From Anaerolineales bacterium (GTDB lineage Bacteria > Chloroflexota > Anaerolineae > Anaerolineales > UBA11858): DNA of 8,053 bases. Each line of letters starts with the position of its first letter. The first letter of the stretch is position 1. Shown in pieces: positions 1 through 6,161 of this stretch. Location: the NCBI GenBank assembly GCA_015485245.1, contig WFTY01000328.1, positions 1 through 8,053 of the forward strand, given 5' to 3'. A program made the translations under genes and the position numbers. The notes under the pieces are model-generated. The model ran no database searches. It worked only from the letters and a program-made list of their open reading frames with translations, and had not been told where the DNA came from.

Positions 1-408
1 ACGTATGATACCGTGCAGGCGGCCGTGGCCCGCCAGGTCGACCTCGCCCTGATCGATACCGCCGGACGCCTGCACACCCGCTTCAATCTGATGGAAGAAC
101 TGAAAAAGGTGCACCGCGTGGCGGGCAAAGCCCTTCCCGGCGCGCCGCACGCCGTCTGGCTGGTGATGGACGCCACCACCGGACAAAACGCTCTCCACCA
201 GGCCAAAGCTTTCAAAGAAGCAGTGGACGTCAGCGGCGTCATCCTCGCCAAGCTGGATTCCTCTGCTCGCGGCGGCATGGCCTTCGCCATCCAGCGCGAG
301 CTGAACCTGCCCATCCTCTTCGCCGGACTGGGCGAGGCCGCCGAGGACCTGCAACCTTTCGACCCGGAGGCCTTCGTCAAAGGCATTCTGGCAGATTTCA
401 CCCCCTGA
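1..408 (+). CDS. ftsY: Signal recognition particle receptor FtsY, C-terminal part (5' end outside the window)
   Basis: FtsY is the SRP receptor GTPase. It docks SRP-ribosome complexes at the membrane so that membrane proteins are inserted co-translationally. The reading frame is open from base 1, so the gene starts upstream and only about 135 C-terminal codons are present. Visible G-domain parts, in order: the G3 motif DTAGRL (bases 55-72) followed by NLMEELKKV; the TTGQNA segment (about 175-192) typical of SRP GTPases; the G4/closing-loop stretch AKLDSSARGG (247-276), where most FtsY proteins read TKLDGTAKGG; and the end GLGEAAEDLQPFDPEAF, the usual FtsY C terminus. The paralogue Ffh is excluded because no methionine-rich M domain follows and the stop comes right after the G domain. 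The A and NG N-terminal parts lie outside the window. The kinase gene starts 13 bases after the stop, so co-transcription is likely. Confidence 0.95.
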   Translation, partial: TYDTVQAAVARQVDLALIDTAGRLHTRFNLMEELKKVHRVAGKALPGAPHAVWLVMDATTGQNALHQAKAFKEAVDVSGVILAKLDSSARGGMAFAIQRELNLPILFAGLGEAAEDLQPFDPEAFVKGILADFTP

Positions 409-421
409 CGGAAAAGACGCG

Positions 422-2488
422 ATGAACTTACCTCTCCCCATAACCCTGAGAACACGCCTCAGCCAGGCACTCTTGGAACCGCATGCCAGCATCCAAGACG
501 AAGAAGACTACCGCCGGGCGCGCTTTCTGGCACAGATACTCATCGTTGCCATCCCCCTGCTCTCCATCCCCGCACTGGCGCAAGCCGCCCGAACGCCTCA
601 TGTCCTGACTTTTTTTGGGCCTGCCATCATCTTGCTGTGCATCGCTTACGCCCTCAGCCGCACGCGCTTCTTCCGCCTGGGCATCATCACGACGTTGCTT
701 GCGCTGACGTTGCTCCCCATCGCCAGCATCCTGATGCACCCGGACCCCGACCCCGAACACGCCCTCGAAGCACTCATCTGGATGTTGCCTGGGCTGGTTC
801 TGAGCAGCCTGTTACTCTCACCTGGAGGGCTAGTGGCGCTGTTTCTGGCCGCCACCGGCGCCATGCTCGCTCTACCCTTGCTCAAGCCAGTTTACTCGCT
901 CTCCCATATAACCGAACCGCTGGGGCTTAACCTGGCAACAACGATCTTGCTCTTCGCCGTGACCGTCATCCGCCATCGTGATCTGCAAAAGTTAAAAACC
1001 CGAACGCAGCAGGCCGACGAGCTCAACACATTCCTGCACACCGTGATCGACTCCCTTTCCGATCCACTCTACATCATCAACGTGGATGACTATTCCATTC
1101 AACTGGCGAACACGGCCGCATCGGAATATGGCATCACCCCTAACCTGACGTGCTATGCCCTGACGCACAACCGCGAAACGCCCTGCGAGGGCCTGGAGCA
1201 TCCCTGCCCGCTGACGCGCGTCAAAGAGAGCAAAGAAGCCTTTGTCGTCGAACACACTCACTACCGCCCTGACGGAACGCCATACTATGCCGAGGTGCGC
1301 GGCTTTCCCATCCTGGACGAGAACGGGGAAGTGGTGCAGATGATCGAGTACTCTATTGACATCACCCACAGGAAACTGGCGGATGAGAATATCCGCAAGC
1401 TTTCACGCGGCGTGGAGCAAAGCGCCAACGCCATCATCATCACTGACGCGGACGGGACAATCGAATACGTCAACCCTGCCTTCACTCGCATCACCGGCTA
1501 CACCGTGGAGGAAGCCATCGGGCAAAACCCGCGCATGCTTAAATCCGGCAAAATGCCCGCGGAGACCTATCAAGCATTGTGGGCCACCCTGCTGCGCGGT
1601 GAGGTGTGGCAGGGCGAGATGATCAACCGCAAAAAGAACGGCGAACTCTACTGGGAATGGGCCACGATCTCCCCCGTCAAAGACGATCAAGGGCGGGTCA
1701 CCCACTACGTCGCTGTAAAAGAGAACATCACCGAGCGCAAGAAGATGGAGGCCGAACTGATCCAGGCGCGCGATCAGGCTCTAGCCGCCAACCGCATCAA
1801 GAGCCAGATCCTCGCCAACGTCAGCCACGATATGCGCACCCCGCTGGGCGCCATCATCGGCTACGCCGATATGCTCCGGCAGAACATCTACGGCCCGGTG
1901 ACCGAGGCGCAACAGGAGAAGCTCAACGCCATCCTGCAAAGTTCAAACCAGTTGATGGATTTCATCCGCAACCTGCTGGGGCAGGCGGAGCTCGCCGCCG
2001 GCGAGGTGGAGATCAAACAGCAACACATCGCGCCTCAGCAATTGTTAGACGAAGTCAACGCCATCGCCCAGGTTCACGCCGAAAACAAGGGATTGGCGCT
2101 CAACAGCGAGGTCGACCCGCGCGTCCCGGACTATGTCATCAGCGATAGCTACTGGCTGCAACGCATCCTGACCAATCTGGTGAGCAACGCCATCAAGTTT
2201 ACCTCCCAGGGCGAAGTCAACATCCGCATCGCCCTGACGGACGATGAGCAATACTGGACGCTACAAGTCGCCGATACCGGCCCTGGCATCCCCGAGGAAC
2301 TCCATGCCACCATCTTCGAACCATTCCAAAAAGGCGATAACACTCGCAGCGGCGCGGGGCTTGGCCTGGCCATTGTGCACGAAGTCATCGAGAAAATGCA
2401 CGGCCGCATTGAACTGGAAAGCGCTCCTGGCCAGGGCAGCACCTTCACCGTCTACCTTCCCCTACAACCCATCGAGGTGACCTCATGA
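422..2488 (+). CDS. Membrane-bound PAS-PAS sensor histidine kinase
   Basis: This is a 688-residue sensor kinase that should autophosphorylate on His469 and pass the phosphate to a receiver, most likely the one encoded next. Domains in order: a hydrophobic N-terminal region with about six membrane helices (near residues 33-53, 59-78, 85-105, 117-133, 136-154, 168-184) and only short loops, so no large outer sensor domain; PAS 1 (about 203-316) holding Cys244, Cys255 and Cys262; PAS 2 (about 326-440), a typical ITDADGTIEYVNPAF type; a linker helix; the HisKA H-box SHDMRTP (468-474); and the HATPase domain with N-box Asn585/Asn589, G1 DTGPGIP (618-624) and G2 GAGLGLA (644-650). All catalytic motifs look intact. 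The ATG at 422 follows a weak purine-rich site (about 410-416), and the protein opens just before the first helix. The stop overlaps the receiver start by 4 bases. The signal sensed cannot be told from sequence. Confidence 0.95.
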   Translation: MNLPLPITLRTRLSQALLEPHASIQDEEDYRRARFLAQILIVAIPLLSIPALAQAARTPHVLTFFGPAIILLCIAYALSRTRFFRLGIITTLLALTLLPIASILMHPDPDPEHALEALIWMLPGLVLSSLLLSPGGLVALFLAATGAMLALPLLKPVYSLSHITEPLGLNLATTILLFAVTVIRHRDLQKLKTRTQQADELNTFLHTVIDSLSDPLYIINVDDYSIQLANTAASEYGITPNLTCYALTHNRETPCEGLEHPCPLTRVKESKEAFVVEHTHYRPDGTPYYAEVRGFPILDENGEVVQMIEYSIDITHRKLADENIRKLSRGVEQSANAIIITDADGTIEYVNPAFTRITGYTVEEAIGQNPRMLKSGKMPAETYQALWATLLRGEVWQGEMINRKKNGELYWEWATISPVKDDQGRVTHYVAVKENITERKKMEAELIQARDQALAANRIKSQILANVSHDMRTPLGAIIGYADMLRQNIYGPVTEAQQEKLNAILQSSNQLMDFIRNLLGQAELAAGEVEIKQQHIAPQQLLDEVNAIAQVHAENKGLALNSEVDPRVPDYVISDSYWLQRILTNLVSNAIKFTSQGEVNIRIALTDDEQYWTLQVADTGPGIPEELHATIFEPFQKGDNTRSGAGLGLAIVHEVIEKMHGRIELESAPGQGSTFTVYLPLQPIEVTS

Positions 2489-2868
2489 GCACTCTCCCGC
2501 TGGCCCTCATCGTTGAAGATGACCCTCATCAATCCGAAATTTTCTCCCATGCGCTGCAGCAAGCGGGGTATGAAATCCGGGCCTACATGAATGGACAGCA
2601 GGCCCTCGACCAGATGGCGGAAACGCCGCCCTATCTCGTCGTCCTCGACCTGCACCTCCCCGACATCACCGGCGACAAAATCCTCCATCGCATGCGCGCC
2701 GATAAATCCTTAGCGGAGACCAAAGTCATCCTGGCGACGGCAAACCCCCACATGGCCGAGTCGCTGCGCGAGATCAGCGAGCTGGTGTTGATTAAACCGG
2801 TCAGCTTCAGTCAGTTGAAGCAACTGGCCATGCGCCTGCACCCCGAACACCTCCACAGCAGCGAATGA
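2485..2868 (+). CDS. Stand-alone receiver-domain response regulator
   Basis: This is a 127-residue CheY-like receiver with no output domain. The acidic pocket is Glu11-Asp12-Asp13, the phospho-acceptor is Asp55 in VVLDLHLPD, the switch residue is Thr85 in ILATAN, and the conserved lysine is Lys104 in LIKPVS. All residues needed for phosphorylation are present. The last 15 or so residues are polar and carry no recognisable DNA-binding or enzymatic domain. The start ATG overlaps the kinase stop (ATGA, 2485-2488), with GAGGTGA just upstream as ribosome binding site, so translation is probably coupled and the kinase is the likely phosphodonor. Being receiver-only, it must act through a protein partner or serve as a phosphorelay intermediate; the partner is not evident. 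Its own stop overlaps the next gene in the same way. Confidence 0.93.
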   Translation: MSTLPLALIVEDDPHQSEIFSHALQQAGYEIRAYMNGQQALDQMAETPPYLVVLDLHLPDITGDKILHRMRADKSLAETKVILATANPHMAESLREISELVLIKPVSFSQLKQLAMRLHPEHLHSSE

Positions 2869-3593
2869 GCGTCATCCGGCCAAAGCGCTATAAAAAGGAC
2901 GCCGAACACAGTTACACCCTGGGCGTCTTCCCCACGCTTGAACTGCTCACCCACCAGCCGCAACACGCGCTACAGGTGTTCCTCCACCCCCGGGGGATGA
3001 AGAATGCCGGGATCGCCAAAATCCAGACGATTTGTGAGGCCAACGGCATCCCCCTCGAAGTTCAGGAAAAGGCCTTCACCCGGCTGGGGGCGCGCGAAAA
3101 CGACTACGCCGCGGCGATCTTCACAAAAAGCGCAAGCGCTCTCAACCCCACCGCCGATCACCTGGTGCTCATCCATCCAGAGCGACGCGGCAACCTGGGG
3201 ACGATCATGCGCACCATGCTGGGTTTCGGCCTGAGCGACCTGGCGATCATTCAGCCCGCCGCCGACCCCTTTCACCCGGAGACGGTGCGCGCCTCGATGG
3301 GAGCGCTCTTCCAGCTTCGGCTGGCCCGCTTCGATAATTTTGCCGCCTACCATCAGACACACCCTCGCCCGCTGATCCTGTTGATGACCGATGGGGAAAC
3401 CCCGCTTCCGGAGGTCAACTGGCCGACTCCCGCGGGACTGGTTTTCGGCCCCGAAAGCGCCGGCCTGCCCTCAGAGTACCGGCAATCCGGTCATGCCGTC
3501 AGCATTCCGCAAAGCGGGGCGATTGATTCCCTCAACCTGGCGATCGCCGTGGGAGTAACGCTGTATCAACGGCAACTGGCGCGAAGGCGCTGA
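2865..3593 (+). CDS. SpoU/TrmH-family RNA 2'-O-methyltransferase
   Basis: This is a 242-residue member of the SPOUT class, which transfers a methyl group from S-adenosylmethionine to a ribose 2'-OH in rRNA or tRNA. Residues 1-95 resemble the L30e-like substrate-binding domain of RlmB/TrmH-type enzymes (HALQVFLHPRG, RLGARENDYAAAIF). The catalytic knot domain shows the three family motifs: motif 1 GNLGTIMRTMLGFG (109-122) with Asn110 and Arg116, motif 2 VFGPESAGLP (193-202) with Glu197, and motif 3 IPQSGAIDSLNLAIAVG (214-230) with Ser222-Leu-Asn224. The exact RNA target (23S rRNA or tRNA) cannot be assigned, so no gene symbol is given. The ATG overlaps the receiver stop (ATGA, 2865-2868), placing it in the kinase-receiver operon. 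Family assignment is firm; its functional link to the signalling pair is open. Confidence 0.92.
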   Translation: MSVIRPKRYKKDAEHSYTLGVFPTLELLTHQPQHALQVFLHPRGMKNAGIAKIQTICEANGIPLEVQEKAFTRLGARENDYAAAIFTKSASALNPTADHLVLIHPERRGNLGTIMRTMLGFGLSDLAIIQPAADPFHPETVRASMGALFQLRLARFDNFAAYHQTHPRPLILLMTDGETPLPEVNWPTPAGLVFGPESAGLPSEYRQSGHAVSIPQSGAIDSLNLAIAVGVTLYQRQLARRR

Positions 3594-3599
3594 CCCGCG

Positions 3600-3605
3600 T
3601 ATAAT
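3600..3605 (+). promoter_or_regulatory. Probable -10 box (TATAAT) upstream of prfB
   Basis: A perfect TATAAT starts 7 bases after the methyltransferase stop. No convincing -35 box lies 16-18 bases upstream (the 3577-3582 region reads TGGCGC). Transcription from here would start near 3612, so the palindrome at 3614-3651 would form the first part of the prfB leader RNA. The exact -10 in a GC-rich spacer is suggestive, and two other genes in this window (rpmF, fabG) also have exact TATAAT boxes. Confidence 0.5.
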
Positions 3606-3613
3606 TGGCCGAC

Positions 3614-3651
3614 GACCGCAGACGACAGACCGCGGTCTATCGTCTGCGGTC
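3614..3651. repeat. 38-base near-perfect palindrome in the prfB leader
   Basis: The 12-base arms GACCGCAGACGA (3614-3625) and TCGTCTGCGGTC (3640-3651) are exact reverse complements. Between them sits AGACCGCGGTCT (3627-3638), which is itself a perfect palindrome. The only mismatch is the C/A pair at 3626/3639. The hexamer GACCGC or its complement occurs four times inside. As RNA this would fold into a 12-bp stem, one mismatch, 4 more pairs and a CGCG loop. No T-run follows (CGCCTAAAAT), so it is a poor intrinsic terminator. It could be a dispersed palindromic repeat, a site for a dimeric protein, or a leader hairpin. I cannot tell these apart from one copy. Confidence 0.85.
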
Positions 3652-3670
3652 CGCCTAAAATCCTACAACC

Positions 3671-3674
3671 GAGG
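3671..3674 (+). promoter_or_regulatory. Ribosome binding site of prfB (GAGG)
   Basis: GAGG lies 8 bases before the ATG at 3683. It supports the short upstream reading frame as the true start of prfB, in preference to the internal in-frame ATG at 3843, which lies well inside the conserved RF2 N-terminal region. Confidence 0.6.
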
Positions 3675-3682
3675 TTCCCCCC

Positions 3683-4772
3683 ATGGAAGACCTGATCGCC
3701 CGCCTCCGCGAGAGCGAGGCAAAAATCCAAAACCTCCTGGTGCGTCTTTGACCTGGCCGGGAGCGAAGCGCAACTCAAAGAACTACAAAAAGAGTCCGAA
3801 GACCCGGCGCTGTGGGACAACCCGCAACGCGCCCAGCAAGTCATGCGCCAGCTCGCCCACCTGAACGATGAGGTGGAAGGCTGGCACAAGTTACAGGCGC
3901 GCCTGAACGACGCCCTGGAACTGCTCGAACTGGACGACCCCGACCTAGCCGCCGACCTGGAAACCGAGGTCGCGGCGATTGAGCGCGAGGTCGAACAGCG
4001 CGAGTTCACCGCCATGCTCTCCGGCGAATACGACCGCGGGAACGCGCTGCTGGCAATCCACGCCGGGGCTGGCGGCACCGACTCGCAAGACTGGGCCGAG
4101 ATGCTGCTGCGCATGTACCTGCGTTGGGCTGAGCGCCAGGGCTTCGAGACCGAGATCCTCGACACCACCCCCGGCGAAGAGGCCGGCATCAAAAGCGTGA
4201 CCGTGGCCGTCAACGGGCGCTACGCCTACGGCTACCTGCGCGCCGAAAAAGGCGTGCACCGCCTGGTGCGCATCTCGCCCTTCGACGCCAGCAACCGCCG
4301 CCACACCTCCTTCGCCCTGGTGGAGGTGTTGCCGCAGGTGGAGCAGGACGTCGCGATCGAGATCAACCCCAACGACCTGCGGATTGATGTCTTCAAGTCC
4401 GCCGGCGCTGGCGGGCAGAACGTGCAAAAGAACGCCACGGCGGTGCGCATCACGCACCTGCCCACAGGCATCGTCGCCACCTGCCAGAACGAGCGCTCAC
4501 AGGCTCAAAACCGCGAAACAGCCATGAAGGTATTGCGCGCCCGCCTGCTGGCGATCAAAGAGCAGGAAAAAGCCGAGAAGATCAACGAACTGCGCGGTGA
4601 ATACACCAAAGCCGAATGGGGCAGCCAGATCCGCTCGTACGTTCTCCACCCCTACAAGATGGTCAAAGACCATCGCACCGGCTACGAGGTCGGCAACGCC
4701 GAAGCGGTGCTGGACGGCGATCTGAACGGATTCATTCAGGCGTACCTGCGAGCGAACGTCGGGGCGACATAG
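3683..4772 (+). CDS. prfB: Peptide chain release factor 2, expressed through a programmed +1 frameshift
   Basis: RF2 ends translation at TGA and TAA codons by triggering peptide release in the ribosome. The gene is in two parts: 22 codons from ATG 3683 to CTT 3746-3748, an in-frame TGA at 3749-3751, then the +1 frame from GAC 3750 to the TAG at 4770-4772. The join gives 362 residues, close to the 365 of E. coli RF2. The +1 frame reads straight into the RF2 N-terminal pattern (DLAGSEAQLKEL, then DPALWDNPQRAQ). The stop-codon recognition tripeptide is SPF (about 198-200), the RF2 form, where RF1 has PXT. The catalytic loop GAGGQ has its GGQ at about 243-245 (bases 4410-4418). A caller that ignores the frameshift would start at the internal ATG 3843 and lose 53 residues. 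Low RF2 should favour the shift, so the protein controls its own synthesis. Confidence 0.96.
3740..3752 (+). promoter_or_regulatory. RF2 programmed +1 frameshift site (CTT TGA C)
   Basis: The core CTTTGAC (3746-3752) is identical to the classic prfB slip site: the P-site tRNA on CTT moves to TTT while TGA, in the poor termination context TGAC, waits for RF2. The usual stimulator, AGGGGG three bases before CTT, is absent. At that spot the sequence is TGGTG-CGT-CTT, and its GGTG (3739-3742) can pair only with the CACC part of the 16S rRNA tail. The site is conserved in place (codon 23 here, codon 26 in E. coli), and RF2 homology continues exactly in the +1 frame. Confidence 0.93.
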
Positions 4773-4802
4773 CCCCAACACCACCACCCCGCCGATTGCC
4801 CC

Positions 4803-4831
4803 TTGACACTCTGTCGCCCTCTCCGTATAAT
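4803..4831 (+). promoter_or_regulatory. Consensus sigma-70 type promoter of rpmF
   Basis: A perfect TTGACA (4803-4808) and a perfect TATAAT (4826-4831) are separated by exactly 17 bases. Transcription should start near 4838, giving a leader of about 33 bases before the rpmF ATG. It is the strongest promoter visible in the window and separates rpmF from prfB. Confidence 0.92.
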
Positions 4832-4870
4832 CCAGCCGCTTTATCAGGAAACCTAAGCAGGAGTAAGATC

Positions 4871-5050
4871 ATGGCTGTCCCTAAACAACGCACGTCGAAA
4901 TCCCGGCGCGACCGCCGTCGCTCGCACGACAAACTGCAAACCAAAAACCTGGTGCAGTGCAGCAATTGCGGCGAAATGCGCCTGTCGCACCGCGTCTGCC
5001 CCAACTGCGGGCACTACAAAGGGCGCGAGGTAATTGAAGTCGAAGATTAA
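4871..5050 (+). CDS. rpmF: 50S ribosomal protein L32
   Basis: L32 is a small zinc-ribbon protein of the large ribosomal subunit. The 59-residue product opens with the family signature MAVPKQRTSKSRRDRRRSH and has two CxxC pairs, Cys30/Cys33 and Cys43/Cys46, so it is the zinc-binding (Cys4) form. The ATG follows AGGAG (4859-4863) with 7 bases between, and length and start match the family. It has its own consensus promoter upstream and a terminator downstream, so it can be transcribed alone. In many bacteria rpmF sits with plsX, fabH, fabD and fabG; here fabD and fabG follow but plsX and fabH are missing between them. Confidence 0.97.
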   Translation: MAVPKQRTSKSRRDRRRSHDKLQTKNLVQCSNCGEMRLSHRVCPNCGHYKGREVIEVED

Positions 5051-5057
5051 TCCCCTT

Positions 5058-5086
5058 CATTGAGCCGTGACCATCGCGGCTCAATG
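5058..5086 (+). other. 10-bp perfect hairpin downstream of rpmF
   Basis: CATTGAGCCG (5058-5067) and CGGCTCAATG (5077-5086) are exact reverse complements around a 9-base loop. No T-run follows, so it is not a standard terminator itself. It begins 7 bases after the rpmF stop and could protect the 3' end of the messenger or act together with the terminator 25 bases further on. Confidence 0.7.
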
Positions 5087-5109
5087 GCGTTATATAGAAT
5101 AGCCAAACA

Positions 5110-5133
5110 AGCCGGGCTGATGCCCGGTTTTTT
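5110..5133 (+). terminator. Rho-independent terminator after rpmF
   Basis: CCGGGC (5112-5117), loop TGAT and GCCCGG (5122-5127) form a perfect 6-bp GC stem, followed at once by six T (5128-5133); A and G before the stem can extend the pairing. It should end most rpmF transcripts. No good promoter is visible between it and fabD (37 bases), so fabD may depend on read-through. Confidence 0.9.
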
Positions 5134-5169
5134 GTTGCCCGAATTCTAACCCGACGGAAGGACAAAATC

Positions 5170-6123
5170 ATGTTCAACGCAAAAACCACCGCCTTGCTAT
5201 TTCCTGGTCAGGGTTCCCAGGCTATCGGCATGGGGGCCGCGCTGGCCCGCCAATTCACCGCGGCGCAGCAGGTGTTCACCGAAGCGGATGAAATTCTGGG
5301 CTTCCCCCTCTCGCGCTTGATGTGGGAAGGCCCGGAGGAAGAACTCAACGACACCAGCAACACCCAACCGGCGCTGCTGGTGCACTCTGTGGCCGTGCTG
5401 CGCGTCTTCAACGAACAATTCCAGGGCTTTCAACCCGCCTTCGTCGCCGGGCACTCCCTCGGCGAGCTGACCGCGCTAGTGGCCGCCGGGGCGATGGATT
5501 TCATCTCCGCCCTGCGCCTGGTGCAGCGGCGCGGCGAGCTGATGAAGGCCGCGGGAGAGTCCTCCCCCGGCGGCATGGCCGCCATTCTTGGGCTGGATAT
5601 CCCCACCCTGGAAAGCATTTGCCAGCAGGCCAGCGGCGAGGGGGAACCCATCCAGGTAGCGAACGACAACTGCCCCGGCCAGGTGGTCATCTCCGGCAGC
5701 ATCACCGCGCTAGAAAGGGCGATGCAGGCTGCCGAAGAGGCCGGCGCCAAAAAGGTCATCCGCCTGGCGGTGAGCATCGCGGCGCACTCCCCGCTGATGG
5801 CCCAGGCGCAGGCTGATTTCAATCAGGCTGTGGCCGCAGCCCCGCTGAACGCCCCGCGCATCCCTGTCATCGGCAACGTCAGCGCCGAGCCGCTGACCAG
5901 CGTTGAGGCCATCCGCGCCGACCTGCAAGCGCAGCTCACCCGGCGCGTCCGCTGGACGGAGAGCATCCAGTACATGCGCCAGCAAGGCGTAGACACCTTC
6001 ATCGAGTTGGGCAGCGGCGACGTGCTCACAAAACTGGTCAAGCGGATCGACCGCAAAACCAGGCGCCTGAACGCCGGCGAACCGGAAGATTTCGAGAAAC
6101 TTCAATCCGCAGCCGCGGCATAG
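5170..6123 (+). CDS. fabD: Malonyl-CoA:ACP transacylase
   Basis: FabD moves the malonyl group from CoA to acyl carrier protein, supplying the two-carbon donor for type II fatty acid synthesis in the cytoplasm. The 317-residue protein has the full set of family features: FPGQGSQ (11-17) with the oxyanion residue Gln15, the nucleophile Ser96 in GHSLGE (94-99), the malonyl carboxylate-binding Arg121 in QRRGELM, the catalytic His206 in AAHSPLM, and the late motifs VIGNVSAEP and ELGSGDVLTKL. Length is normal for the family (about 310). The ATG follows GGAAGGA (5156-5162) with 7 bases between. fabG starts shortly after its stop. The gene lies behind the rpmF terminator, and the ACP and condensing enzymes are not in the window. 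Confidence 0.97.
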   Translation: MFNAKTTALLFPGQGSQAIGMGAALARQFTAAQQVFTEADEILGFPLSRLMWEGPEEELNDTSNTQPALLVHSVAVLRVFNEQFQGFQPAFVAGHSLGELTALVAAGAMDFISALRLVQRRGELMKAAGESSPGGMAAILGLDIPTLESICQQASGEGEPIQVANDNCPGQVVISGSITALERAMQAAEEAGAKKVIRLAVSIAAHSPLMAQAQADFNQAVAAAPLNAPRIPVIGNVSAEPLTSVEAIRADLQAQLTRRVRWTESIQYMRQQGVDTFIELGSGDVLTKLVKRIDRKTRRLNAGEPEDFEKLQSAAAA

Positions 6124-6132
6124 CGAGTGCGG

Positions 6133-6154
6133 TATAATATCGCATGGCAAGGAG
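6133..6154 (+). promoter_or_regulatory. -10 box and ribosome binding site that decide the fabG start
   Basis: TATAAT (6133-6138) lies just after the fabD stop and predicts a transcript start near 6144-6146. AAGGAG (6149-6154) is a strong ribosome binding site placed 7 bases before the TTG at 6162. No clear -35 box is seen. The ATG at 6144 would lie at or before the first base of this transcript, so it could be used only as a leaderless start or on read-through messenger from fabD. Confidence 0.6.
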
Positions 6155-6161
6155 AGCCATC

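Noticed and set aside
1606..2148. 180-codon + strand frame inside the kinase
   Set aside because: It overlaps the HisKA/HATPase coding region in another frame and is dominated by Arg, Gly, Pro and Gln, as expected of an out-of-frame read of GC-rich DNA.
3683..3751. Broken prfB (pseudogene) because of the early TGA
   Set aside because: The TGA lies exactly in the known programmed frameshift heptamer, and the rest of the gene is intact with GGQ and SPF motifs.
3843..4772. prfB as a 309-residue gene starting at ATG 3843
   Set aside because: Homology to the RF2 N-terminal region continues upstream in the same frame to the CTTTGAC slip site, and a ribosome binding site and ATG lie at 3671-3685.
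4761..4776. Hairpin GGGGC / GCCCC at the prfB stop as a terminator
   Set aside because: The stem has only 5 bp, overlaps the stop codon and lacks a T-run; it may be chance in GC-rich sequence.
5067..5100. Possible promoter GTGACC ... TATATA before the rpmF terminator, which would make the terminator an attenuator for fabD
   Set aside because: The -35 part matches only 4 of 6 bases, lies inside the hairpin, and no leader peptide or alternative antiterminator pairing is visible.
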